42,435 bases of DNA from Nitrospirota bacterium (GTDB taxonomy: Bacteria > Nitrospirota > Thermodesulfovibrionia > UBA6902). Position 1 is the stretch's first letter. Each line of letters starts with the position of its first letter. The translations under genes were made by a program, and so were the position numbers. Positions 1 through 6,730 of the stretch are shown here, piece by piece. The notes below the pieces were generated by a model. It had not been told where the DNA came from and searched no databases. It saw only the letters and a program-made list of their open reading frames with translations. The stretch is from assembly GCA_016234115.1 (NCBI GenBank), contig JACRHD010000040.1, positions 1 through 42,435 of the forward strand, read 5' to 3'.

Positions 1-125
1 AGGTCTATTTCGTTGTCAATCAGGTAATGCAGAGTGTACTCAAATGTGCCGGGGATTATCTGCTTGTCAAAATGGATCGGTATGAATTTCCCCTGCGAGT
101 AATCGTAATCTTTGTATCTCGCCAT
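1..125 (-). CDS. IS1182-like transposase, N-terminal part (runs off window)
   Basis: The minus strand reads an open frame from ATG at 125 to the window edge (41 codons). It begins MARYKDYDYSQGKFIPIHFD and contains PGTFEYTLHYLIDNEIDL. This matches the start of IS1182/IS5-group DDE transposases, in which a short basic start is followed by a P-x-x-F-x-x-Q-(I/V)-x-P-G-T-F-E-x-T motif. A good ribosome binding site (AGGAGG) lies 7 bases upstream of the ATG. The catalytic DDE residues would be outside the window, so intactness cannot be judged. It lies just beyond the last attC of the integron array, so it may have inserted into the next cassette and now bounds the visible array. Family assignment rests on recall of N-terminal sequence only. 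Confidence 0.75.
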   Translation of the reverse strand, partial: MARYKDYDYSQGKFIPIHFDKQIIPGTFEYTLHYLIDNEID

Positions 126-194
126 CAAGCCCTCCTAAGCGATGCAGGTTTTTCTTTGGCGATATTATAATTCTTTTTGGGACTTTTTCTACAG

Positions 195-328
195 CTTCAA
201 CGTAGAGTTGAGTGACGAGTGCCACTGAAAGACACTCGTCACTCAGAAACCGCTTCGCTGCTCTCAATCCATCCACATGCTAAAACAGCGGCCTGTGGCA
301 CTCGTTCATCTCCAACGTCTTGTTATGC
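195..328 (-). other. attC recombination site of cassette 3
   Basis: Minus-strand R'' is GCATAAC (328-322) and R' is GTTGAAG (201-195). Between them are complementary arms: GAGTGCCAC (about 293-306) pairs with the GTGGCACTC stretch (about 215-225), and the outer TGGAG/CTC parts also pair with small bulges. A second inverted repeat (GAGTGACGAGTG / CACTCGTCACTC, about 209-243) lies inside, so alternative folds exist. The R' departs from the GTTRRRY consensus at its last base. It directly follows the lipoprotein gene, as a cassette attC should. Confidence 0.8.
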
Positions 329-332
329 CTTT

Positions 333-1292
333 TTATTCTTTAATACCAGCTAAAACGGAATATCCGTCACCACCAAAAAAGATTCCATCCGGTGTCATCA
401 AATAAAGACCTCCCAAACTTGGTGCATACACAAACCCTGTCCACGGAAAGTCATATATTACAGTAAGCGATCCAAGTGGCGTTGTTACATCTGTCCCGTT
501 CACAGTAACCGTGTACATTTGAGACTCACTGCTATCCAAAATATCGTATTTACCATTAACGCTTCCAGAAGTAATAGATTGCTGTTTCACTCCAATACCT
601 ATTCCTTTCTTTGTGCCAGTGAAGTCAATTACTATAACCTTACCTCCTCCAGCAGAAGGAAGAAGCATTGCATTGGCAATTTTCATTAATGAGCTGTTGT
701 ACACATATATAACGCCATTGCCTTGATCTGTCCATGTCCCACTAGAATCAGGGAGACCAATAGCATCCGTTTGATCCCAAGATTGCCAGACTCCTCCGGC
801 ACTAGCCTGAAACGTTCCATAAGAGCCACCGTAATTAGTGTATTCAACATAGTTGTATATCCCCGCTATTTCTGAAGTGGAATATCCTGTGGTTAGTTTC
901 GGTACTCCAACTATTAAGTCAATATTACTTAATGCTGCAATGACAAGATTGTTGGGTAATAATACGACGGGCACACCGTCACTCGTTGTATAAACATAAT
1001 CGCCATAGCCAGAAGCTTTACTAAGTGTTCCATTCCCTGTCGCACCAGCATAAGTACCCTCTATAAAACTGTAGGTATACTCCAGTGTTTCTGTATTAAC
1101 TGTATAAGTCAATAAATCTCCTATAGAAGCTGCTGCATTATAGGTTGTTCCAACGCTACCAGTACCTCCACCATTATCATCATCTTTGCTGCTTCCACCA
1201 CCGCCGCCGCCACCGCCACATGCAGTTAAGTATCCCGCAAGTAAGATACCTAATATTAATGTCCACATAATTCTAAAACTGCTTTTCATCAT
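333..1292 (-). CDS. poly-glycine lipoprotein, cassette 3 gene
   Basis: This 319-residue protein has a type II signal peptide. The basic start MMKSSFR is followed by a hydrophobic segment ending in a LTAC lipobox, with the lipidated Cys near residue 25. Eight glycines and a SSKDDDNGGG linker then tether the protein to the membrane. The remainder is rich in Thr, Ser, Gly and Tyr and looks like a beta-rich secreted domain; I do not recognise its family. A second Met directly follows the first, so either could start translation; GGGG purines lie about 6-10 bases upstream. It is the only gene of integron cassette 3, between two attC sites, and was therefore probably acquired by site-specific recombination. 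It is AT-richer than the CODH/ACS region. Function is unknown; surface exposure is inferred from the lipobox. Confidence 0.85.
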   Translation of the reverse strand: MMKSSFRIMWTLILGILLAGYLTACGGGGGGGGSSKDDDNGGGTGSVGTTYNAAASIGDLLTYTVNTETLEYTYSFIEGTYAGATGNGTLSKASGYGDYVYTTSDGVPVVLLPNNLVIAALSNIDLIVGVPKLTTGYSTSEIAGIYNYVEYTNYGGSYGTFQASAGGVWQSWDQTDAIGLPDSSGTWTDQGNGVIYVYNSSLMKIANAMLLPSAGGGKVIVIDFTGTKKGIGIGVKQQSITSGSVNGKYDILDSSESQMYTVTVNGTDVTTPLGSLTVIYDFPWTGFVYAPSLGGLYLMTPDGIFFGGDGYSVLAGIKE

Positions 1293-1339
1293 AAAACCCC
1301 CTCTTTACTAAAGATTAAGACCGCTACGCAGCCTCTAAG

Positions 1340-1473
1340 GCATAACGCTAAGCTCAGTGAACCGAACCACTTGAGCTCATCAAAAAGCAATCAAACCGAT
1401 TCGCTGTCCTTATACCAATTACAAGCCTAAAAAGTGTCTTGTGGTTCGGTTTCACTGCAGCGCGTTGTTATGT
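1340..1473 (-). other. attC recombination site of cassette 2
   Basis: On the minus strand the site runs ACATAAC (R'', 1473-1467), then CGCGCTGCAGTGAAACCG, then a long variable loop, then CGGTTCACTGAGCTTAGC and GTTATGC (R', 1346-1340). The arms AGTGAAACCGAACCAC and GTGGTTCGGTTCACT pair almost perfectly, with one extra base on one arm. This is the usual attC architecture with an extrahelical base that fixes strand choice. Length is 134 bp. It is the best-formed attC in the array. Confidence 0.92.
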
Positions 1474-1477
1474 GCTG

Positions 1478-2479
1478 CTATCTTATATTTGCTGGTAACA
1501 ACCAACCAAAAACACTTAAAGCTCCGCCCACACTCGTCGGATCCAACGGATACTTATCTCTGGGTTGAAGTAAATTCAAGTAAGCTGATGGCTTAGTATC
1601 AAAGCTACCATCTTCTTTACGCATATACGCTTTATAGCAATAACCGTTTGTGACAAGAACGCCTCGACAAGTTGGAAAATCCTTAGCGTAAAGGTGTGCT
1701 TGCTGTGGCGCATAATCAAGTCCCTGTTCAAATCCCTTAGTTTCAACGATAAGAATGCATTCCCTCTCAGATTTATTTTTAAATGGCTTAGGGAAGCAAG
1801 CAATATCAATTTTGCCGTTGTTGCAAGGAAGTTCAATTTTGAGTTGTTGTTCAGACCACCCGAGAGCAAGCAATAAAGGAACGACAAGGAACGATCTCGT
1901 TTCGTGCTCTCTTACATCGCTCCATGTGCATTTTTCATAATAATACTTTGCGAGAAGACGTATCCTATTTATCGTGTTTGTAAGATCAGCCGCAGAAGAT
2001 GCCCTTAATCCCTCTGCAATGAGATGCTCAAGAAGTTGATCGTCGCTAATCATATTAGTGCTTGATGGTTCTGGTTCATGATTATGAACCGGCAATAATA
2101 AAAGATCATTAGCTATTTGTTGGTGTCTGCTTTGAGGAAGTCTCTGTATTGTATTTATTGTAAGTCCACTAGTCTTGATTGGATCATCAGGGATATGCCA
2201 ATCGACATAGCAGTATGCTGGTAAATCCCACCCATCAAAGTCACGTAACCATAATTTATCTTCACATCCGATTGCTTTTCCATCCCTCTCAACAACTTCA
2301 CCTGCAGCAACAATTTGCGATAATCCTTGCTTAAGGACGACGATGTCTCCCACGGTAACGTCTTTCATAGCCTTTATTTGTGAATCGCCTCCAACAAAGG
2401 CTATGCCATGTTTAATAAAATAGTCCGTATAGTTTCGGCCAAAAGCTCCCGCTGCGATCTGCCAGTATGTCTTACTCAC
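1478..2479 (-). CDS. putative cassette-borne nuclease: EVE-like N-terminus plus PD-(D/E)XK domain
   Basis: This 333-residue protein is the single gene of integron cassette 2. The N-terminal ~110 residues (YWQIAAGAFGRNYTDYFIK..., then VGDIVVLKQG and AAGEVVE) resemble the small beta-barrel of EVE/PUA-like modules that some restriction enzymes use to read modified bases. Residues about 195-300 look like an HsdR-N-type PD-(D/E)XK nuclease core: an RSFLVVPLLLALGW helix, then KIDIACF (candidate metal-binding Asp), then ILIVETKG (E-x-K), then GVLVTNG. A linker with a helical segment joins them. The family reading comes from motif shape, not a search, and the sensor part is the less certain. The start sits just inside the cassette boundary (crossover at 2501/2500). 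AAGGAGA lies about 9-14 bases upstream of the ATG. A phage- or plasmid-defence role is inferred. Confidence 0.7.
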   Translation of the reverse strand: MSKTYWQIAAGAFGRNYTDYFIKHGIAFVGGDSQIKAMKDVTVGDIVVLKQGLSQIVAAGEVVERDGKAIGCEDKLWLRDFDGWDLPAYCYVDWHIPDDPIKTSGLTINTIQRLPQSRHQQIANDLLLLPVHNHEPEPSSTNMISDDQLLEHLIAEGLRASSAADLTNTINRIRLLAKYYYEKCTWSDVREHETRSFLVVPLLLALGWSEQQLKIELPCNNGKIDIACFPKPFKNKSERECILIVETKGFEQGLDYAPQQAHLYAKDFPTCRGVLVTNGYCYKAYMRKEDGSFDTKPSAYLNLLQPRDKYPLDPTSVGGALSVFGWLLPANIR

Positions 2480-2494
2480 TTTGAATCTCCTTGC

Positions 2495-2614
2495 ACATAA
2501 CGATTAGTTGAGCAATGGGAGTAAAGACGAAAAAATATATATCCCATTTGCTGTGCTGTATGATATCTGATTTTGTAATCGCATAATCCCATTTGCTCCA
2601 ACGCCAGGTTGGAC
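2495..2614 (-). other. attC recombination site of cassette 1
   Basis: R'' is GTCCAAC (2614-2608) and R' is GTTATGT (2501-2495) on the minus strand. The inner arms GTTGGAGCAAATGGGA and TCCCATTGCTCAAC pair with two single-base bulges, which is normal for attC. Length is 120 bp. R'' is complementary to GTTGGAC at 4283-4277, so this attC belongs to a cassette that begins next to the integrase. It lies downstream of the IS91-family transposase. Confidence 0.88.
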
Positions 2615-2814
2615 GGTTCCTATGTAATTTATAATCCGGACCCGTACCGTTTTAATTGGCCCGGATGGCATCTTGCAAGAAGATAATGAAATGCCATAAT
2701 CGCAATTTGATACCCTATAATCATCTTTCCTTTTTCTTGCCCATATGAATAGGCCTTTTGAAGCATCTGGGCGCATATTTTTTGTTACTTTGCCATTTTC
2801 TCGCTCTCAGCATC

Positions 2815-3978
2815 TTAAGCAGCTTGTCGCACATATCGATCACCCGGACCGGAAAAGACTTTGTCACGCGGTATGTTATCAAGACGTACAAGTCTCCTTC
2901 CGCAAACGGGACAAAGCTCCGCATGGTTTCTACCACGGTTTTCACTGTATGTCTGCCAGTCAAGTTCTGTGGTCTCTTTCACCGGCGACTGTCCTAATTT
3001 AGCCCGACAATCTGCCAATTCAGTTTTTGCCGTCGGCGCATACAGCCCGTAATACCTCACTACCTTTGTGTTCGCTTCAGGCACATGCTGAAAGTACCTC
3101 GTTAAAAAATCAGCAACCGGCAAGGTCATCACGTTGCCGTTCTTTTCTCCAAGCCGGTAACGAAAGCTCACTTCGCTTCCGTTGAACGACTCTATCCGCC
3201 TGTTTGATATCGCCCCACCTCGAATATAACGCGACAGATACGTCAACACCCCTTTGCCGTATTCATAACGCTCCCGGATATTCACATTCCATTTCACCCG
3301 CCCAAGCTTGTTCCTCATGTTCTTCCATCGCTGCCTGCTCATCATATCAGGCAACTTCAGTTGCCCCTTCTCAATTGCCTTATCTATGTACGCCAGCAAC
3401 TTCCCGCGATACACCGCCATTACCGCCCGGACCGGCAGAAGATACCCATTGTTTCTCGTTTTCCATTGCCCATCTTCCGACAGGCCGCCTTCCGTGATCA
3501 GGCAATGAATATGAGGATGAAGAAGCTGTGTCTGTGTCCACGTGTGCAAGGCCGCTATTATCCCGGGCTTCCCTCCGATATGCCTTTCATCAAGAAATAA
3601 TTCAAACAGCGTGTCACGCACCGCTGTAAACAGGATATTCGTCATCCGCTTCTTGTTGAATCGCCATATCTCATGCAGCTCATGCGGTATTGTGAAGATC
3701 ATATGGTAGTGCCCGCACTTAAGCAGTTTCTCACTCTGCTTCCTCAGCCATTGCTCGATCTGCAGCCAGTTGCATTGCGGACACATCCGGTTCCTGCATG
3801 AATTGTACCAGTGCCGCTGATAATGTCCCTCAGGACATGCCTGCACATGCCCCCCAAGTGCCGATGTCCTGCACTCTATCAATGCCTGCGCCGCCTTGTG
3901 CACATATCCAGGCATGCGGTGTTGCTGTCGAAACGAAGCATAACTCATCTTCAGTATCTCCTGCACCGAAGAGCCCAT
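2815..3978 (-). CDS. IS91-family (HUH, Y2-type) transposase
   Basis: This 387-residue protein has an N-terminal zinc-binding region (CPEGHYQRHWYNSCRNRMC, then CNW) and a HUH relaxase-like core. The metal-binding motif HPHIHC is followed by candidate catalytic tyrosines in TYLSRYIRGG. The C-terminus adds a second Cys pair (CPVCGRR). These are the hallmarks of IS91-type rolling-circle transposases. AGGGGAC precedes the ATG. The gene lies inside integron cassette 1, between the zinc-ribbon gene and the cassette's attC, so the element probably inserted into an existing cassette. Its oriIS/terIS ends were not identified; they should lie within 2615-2814 and 3979-4013 or slightly beyond. The reading frame is full length with no internal stop, so it could be active. 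Confidence 0.9.
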   Translation of the reverse strand: MGSSVQEILKMSYASFRQQHRMPGYVHKAAQALIECRTSALGGHVQACPEGHYQRHWYNSCRNRMCPQCNWLQIEQWLRKQSEKLLKCGHYHMIFTIPHELHEIWRFNKKRMTNILFTAVRDTLFELFLDERHIGGKPGIIAALHTWTQTQLLHPHIHCLITEGGLSEDGQWKTRNNGYLLPVRAVMAVYRGKLLAYIDKAIEKGQLKLPDMMSRQRWKNMRNKLGRVKWNVNIRERYEYGKGVLTYLSRYIRGGAISNRRIESFNGSEVSFRYRLGEKNGNVMTLPVADFLTRYFQHVPEANTKVVRYYGLYAPTAKTELADCRAKLGQSPVKETTELDWQTYSENRGRNHAELCPVCGRRLVRLDNIPRDKVFSGPGDRYVRQAA

Positions 3979-4013
3979 CTGTTGTCCCCTTTAATTAAAA
4001 CTTCAGCCTGCTA

Positions 4014-4223
4014 CTACCAAGTTTCCATATCTAACGCCGTCATCTGCCCCTGCCCGATTTCAGTCAATAATACTTTGTCCGATGATATTATTCCGCACTT
4101 CGGACATACTATTTTGTTTTCATATTTCGGCCTCTCGTTGGCCTTTGTCGGAAATGTTACCTTCCCAACATCACAATCAAATATGCTCCCGCATTCCTTG
4201 CATTCAAAATTGATCTCAGCCAT
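4014..4223 (-). CDS. small zinc-ribbon protein, likely first cassette gene
   Basis: This 69-residue protein begins MAEINFECKECGSIFDCDVG and has a second pair in CPKCG. The two CxxC pairs, about 30 residues apart, should form one zinc ribbon. The start is preceded by a weak AGGAA. It lies 54 bp inside the attI-proximal crossover at 4283/4282, the position of a first cassette gene, and reads away from intI as cassette genes do. The IS91-type transposase follows 35 bp downstream. No specific function is recognisable; small zinc ribbons of this kind often bind nucleic acid or act as protein adaptors. Confidence 0.65.
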   Translation of the reverse strand: MAEINFECKECGSIFDCDVGKVTFPTKANERPKYENKIVCPKCGIISSDKVLLTEIGQGQMTALDMETW

Positions 4224-4276
4224 TGTCCATTCCTACAATATATTCCCCGTCATTCCCGATTCTTCCGAATCGTTTA

Positions 4277-4283
4277 GTCCAAC
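4277..4283 (-). other. attI core site (crossover G|TTGGAC)
   Basis: The minus strand reads GTTGGAC, which fits GTTRRRY exactly. It sits between the divergent integrase and the first cassette gene. It is the exact complement of the R'' of the attC at 2495-2614, as required for the start of that cassette. The rest of attI would extend toward the integrase; its integrase-binding repeats were not resolved. Confidence 0.8.
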
Positions 4284-4293
4284 AGATATTCGA

Positions 4294-4352
4294 CTGCAGC
4301 AGCCATTATTGAATATTTACGCTCCTATATAGCGCAATAATATCTGCTGCAG
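4294..4352. repeat. 59-bp near-perfect inverted repeat beside attI
   Basis: CTGCAGCAG, two spacer bases, ATTATTG, spacer and CGCT are mirrored by AGCG, CAATAAT, two bases and CTGCTGCAG. The dyad starts 11 bp from the attI crossover on the integrase side. It could be a structural part of attI, an operator for intI or cassette expression, or a remnant of an older recombination site. No T-run follows, so a terminator is unlikely. Confidence 0.85.
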
Positions 4353-4472
4353 TATAGTTTTTATAATGATTATAAATTACACGTGATGCACATGCGTCCA
4401 TTTGAGGTTACCCCTCTTGGTCTCTATTAAGAATCTTAAAAGTGAAAGAAATACGCTTCGAGAAAGTAATTT

Positions 4473-4501
4473 ATTTTAAAGAGGTCAAGCGGAAAAAGCA
4501 A
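4473..4501 (-). promoter_or_regulatory. possible cassette promoter (Pc)
   Basis: On the minus strand, TTGCTT (4501-4496) and TAAAAT (4478-4473) are 17 bp apart and point into the cassette array. The -10 has five of six consensus bases and the -35 only three. It is correctly placed between intI and attI for a Pc promoter, but the region is AT-rich and a chance match is possible. Confidence 0.35.
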
Positions 4502-4603
4502 GAAAAAAATATCGGGAATTGATAACATATACACGCTCTTAGCCGTCATAGCTGTTTTCGTCATTTTCGATAGGATTTTATTTTCAAAAAAAGGGGGGAC
4601 ATC

Positions 4604-5965
4604 ATGAATAAACAATCAAATAATAATTTATCCGTTGCAGGTGACTTTTGGACGGACTATTCGAAGCTGGTTATTAAAAGCGGGGTGCTGCAAAAGAATG
4701 TGAAATGGCATATTCACTGGTTGCAGGAATTTGCCGATTTCATAAAAGGGAAATCATTGCGCGCGTGCGCCGTTGAAGACGCCCGGCGGTTCCTCGCATA
4801 TCTTTCCGGCAAGAACAGGATTCAGGACTGGCAGGTGGAGCAGGCAAAGAATGCGCTTCTGATAGTGTACAGGGACATGTTTAATGCTTCCTGGTCGTCA
4901 CAAATAGCGGACATGTCCTTCAAAATAACTCATTCAGAAATCAAACAAGCCGGTCGTGAATGCGAGGACATACATTTCCAGGATGAATTGCCTCCACCGG
5001 AAATAATCTCTGCGTATCAAGGTATATTTGAAAAACTGCGCACCGAGATACGTTACCGTCATTATTCCATCCGTACGGAAAAGACTTATGAACAGTGGAT
5101 TCTCCGCTTTTTGCATTATCATAAACAGAAACCTGCTGAACAAATCCTGGCTGCCGACGTAAAGAGTTACCTTGATTATTTAGCGGAAACGCGGAATGTT
5201 GCGGCGAGCACGCAAAACCAGGCGCTTAATGCGATCGTATTTTTGTATGAGCAGGTATTGGACCGGAAGATAGGGGAAATCGGTGATTTCATCAGGGCCA
5301 AGAGGCCGAAACGTCTTCCGGTCGTGCTGACACGCGATGAGGTGAACCGCCTGCTTGATAATTTACCGGACACATGCGCGCTCATGGCGGGGCTGCTTTA
5401 TGGGAGCGGCTTAAGGCTGATGGAATGCATTCGTCTCCGGACCAAAGATATAGATTTTGAACAAAGACAGGTACTGGTGAGGGACGGGAAGGGGCAGAAA
5501 GACCGGATCACAATGCTGCCCCGGCGGTTTCATGACCAACTTAAGGAGCAGATTGCCTATGCGAAAAAATTGCATGAGAAAGATCTGTCGGATGGTTACG
5601 GAGATACATATATCTGGCCGTCCCTGGCCCGCAAATATAAAAATGCGTCCCGCGAGTGGATATGGCAATATGTGTTCCCGGCAGACCGTCTGTCCGTTGA
5701 CCCGAGGACAAAGGAGGTCCGGAGACATCACATTCACGAGACTGTCCTGCAACGGGCCGTCAATAAGGCAGCATCAAAAACAGGCTTGACCAAAAAAGTA
5801 AGCTGCCACACCCTGCGCCACTCCTTCGCCACGCATCTCCTTGAAGGCGGCTACGACATCCGCACGGTGCAGGTACTGTTAGGACATTCCGACGTCTCTA
5901 CGACCATGATCTATACGCATGTATTAAATACGCCGGGGCTGGCGGTGAGGAGTCCGGTGGATTGA
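4604..5965 (+). CDS. intI: integron integrase with N-terminal extension
   Basis: This 453-residue tyrosine recombinase catalyses attC x attI and attC x attC exchange. The catalytic set is intact: Arg in [13 protein letters not shown] (about 270), His and Arg in [11 protein letters not shown] (about 402 and 405), His in [10 protein letters not shown] (about 428), and Tyr in IYTHV (437). The integron-specific insertion is present ([13 protein letters not shown] and RRHHIHE, about 348-380), which separates it from XerC/D. Usual integron integrases have about 320-340 residues. Here an extra ~130-residue helical region precedes a normal core-binding domain ([20 protein letters not shown]). GGGGGGAC precedes the ATG. 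It is divergent from the cassettes. No obvious LexA box was found upstream. Confidence 0.95.
   Translation: MNKQSNNNLSVAGDFWTDYSKLVIKSGVLQKNVKWHIHWLQEFADFIKGKSLRACAVEDARRFLAYLSGKNRIQDWQVEQAKNALLIVYRDMFNASWSSQIADMSFKITHSEIKQAGRECEDIHFQDELPPPEIISAYQGIFEKLRTEIRYRHYSIRTEKTYEQWILRFLHYHKQKPAEQILAADVKSYLDYLAETRNVAASTQNQALNAIVFLYEQVLDRKIGEIGDFIRAKRPKRLPVVLTRDEVNRLLDNLPDTCALMAGLLYGSGLRLMECIRLRTKDIDFEQRQVLVRDGKGQKDRITMLPRRFHDQLKEQIAYAKKLHEKDLSDGYGDTYIWPSLARKYKNASREWIWQYVFPADRLSVDPRTKEVRRHHIHETVLQRAVNKAASKTGLTKKVSCHTLRHSFATHLLEGGYDIRTVQVLLGHSDVSTTMIYTHVLNTPGLAVRSPVD
5924..5962 (+). repeat. 39-bp sequence duplicated at 6631-6669 (intI 3' end copy)
   Basis: The last codons of intI ([12 protein letters not shown] region) recur at 6631-6669 with one mismatch in 39 bases. 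The two copies are in direct orientation and bracket the two-gene module at 6018-6532. Confidence 0.95.
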
Positions 5966-6017
5966 GAGGAATAATATGGGCATGTGAGTATCAATATTAC
6001 AGGGCAAAAGGGCCGGG

Positions 6018-6278
6018 TTATGCCTCTATCAAATTTACTTTGATATTATAACCGAGCCTATGCAGATACTCGTGGCAATCATCCCACGAGAGGCCGAAGT
6101 CCCGTACATCTGCCACCCCCAAATGGGCGAGGATATCTCTTATCAGTTCAAAATTATCAGGTTCAAAATCAGACTCTCTCAGCATGTCCTCCGCCCAGTC
6201 CACGAGATGCTGCAAGTCTGTCTCCCGGTTTATGTAGCCCGTGATCATATCAGCAAGCATCTTTTTTGTTACTATCAT
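6018..6278 (-). CDS. small protein, second gene of a TA-like pair
   Basis: This 86-residue acidic protein begins MIVTKKMLADMITGYINRE and continues LVDWAEDML. It appears all-helical with no Cys cluster or signal peptide. Proteins of this shape (short, acidic, with an N-terminal TKK-x-x-A start) are often the antidote or partner of a small toxin, but I cannot name the family. GGGAGGA lies 6 bases before the ATG. The start overlaps the stop of the upstream gene by four bases (ATGA), so the two are translationally coupled. The pair lies behind intI, between two copies of the intI 3' end, in an unusual acquired setting. Confidence 0.7.
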   Translation of the reverse strand: MIVTKKMLADMITGYINRETDLQHLVDWAEDMLRESDFEPDNFELIRDILAHLGVADVRDFGLSWDDCHEYLHRLGYNIKVNLIEA

Positions 6279-6532
6279 TTGTCCTCCCTTACTTTCCTAT
6301 GACCTTTGTCTACGGGGAATTTGTCATGAATTTCTATCAGGATATTATTATCATTATAGATTTCCTGATAAAAGCGTATCGTCTCTTCCTTTGCATCTAC
6401 TTCCTTAACATACCGCGCCTTCCATCCGTGCTTTCCTTTGATTTCAAGCCGGTATCTTCTGCCTCCATCGGGTAAATGTTCTATGTCTGGAAATTTTCTT
6501 TCATTCAGTTTTCTTTTGTCCCCCGGGGCCAT
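6275..6532 (-). CDS. small basic protein, first gene of a TA-like pair
   Basis: This 85-residue basic protein begins MAPGDKRKLNERKF. It has a beta-rich middle (RRYRLEIKGKHGWKARYVKE) and ends in EIHDKFPVDKGHRKV, which looks like a conserved family motif with its DKGH. I do not recognise the family with certainty. The size, charge and ATGA overlap with the following gene suggest a toxin-antitoxin or similar two-protein module, but this is inference. There is no clear ribosome binding site. TATACT lies only seven bases before the ATG, so the mRNA may be leaderless. Confidence 0.65.
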   Translation of the reverse strand: MAPGDKRKLNERKFPDIEHLPDGGRRYRLEIKGKHGWKARYVKEVDAKEETIRFYQEIYNDNNILIEIHDKFPVDKGHRKVREDK

Positions 6533-6630
6533 GTAATAAAGTATAACATATGAAGATAAAGCAGAATATATATATCAGAGAAACTGTCGAGGGAATTTAT
6601 GTGGCAGTATGTATTTCCTGCCAACAGCCT

Positions 6631-6669
6631 TTAAATACGCCGGGGCTTGCGGTGAGGAGTCCGGTGGAT
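6631..6669 (+). repeat. remnant copy of the intI 3' end
   Basis: 38 of 39 bases match the end of intI (5924-5962). The similarity stops abruptly on both sides. No other part of a second integrase is visible. Confidence 0.95.
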
Positions 6670-6679
6670 CAATTAAAAA

Positions 6680-6705
6680 GGGCGGGTTTGAAACCCGCCC
6701 CTACG
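6680..6705. repeat. GC-rich palindrome, family A (GGGCG...CGCCCCTACG)
   Basis: GGGCGGGTTTGAAACCCGCCC is a perfect 21-bp palindrome followed by CTACG. Other copies lie at 9585-9610, 11667-11692 and 33098-33123, with a degenerate one near 34049-34093. Here it sits just past the 3' end of the NuoG-like gene and could also slow transcription. Confidence 0.9.
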
Positions 6706-6730
6706 TTTTCACGGGAATGACGAAATGGTT

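Larger units (their letters stand above)
195..5965 (-). mobile_element. complete integron: intI, attI core and three-cassette array
   Basis: An integron integrase (4604-5965, + strand) is divergent from a minus-strand cassette array. Crossover points (G|TT on the minus strand) can be placed at 4283/4282, 2501/2500, 1346/1345 and 201/200. Cassette 1 is then about 2501-4282, cassette 2 is 1346-2500 and cassette 3 is 201-1345. In each cassette the heptamer at its start (GTTGGAC, GTTATGT, GTTATGC) is the exact reverse complement of the R'' heptamer of its own attC (GTCCAAC, ACATAAC, GCATAAC). This is expected if each attC closed in the free circular cassette. That match in all three cassettes is strong evidence that the array is genuine. 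The left boundary of the whole array is unknown, because an IS1182-like gene begins beyond 195. Confidence 0.9.

Noticed and set aside
67-276. 69-codon minus-strand frame at the left edge
   Set aside because: It overlaps the attC of cassette 3 and the start region of the IS1182-like transposase in another frame; composition is not protein-like.
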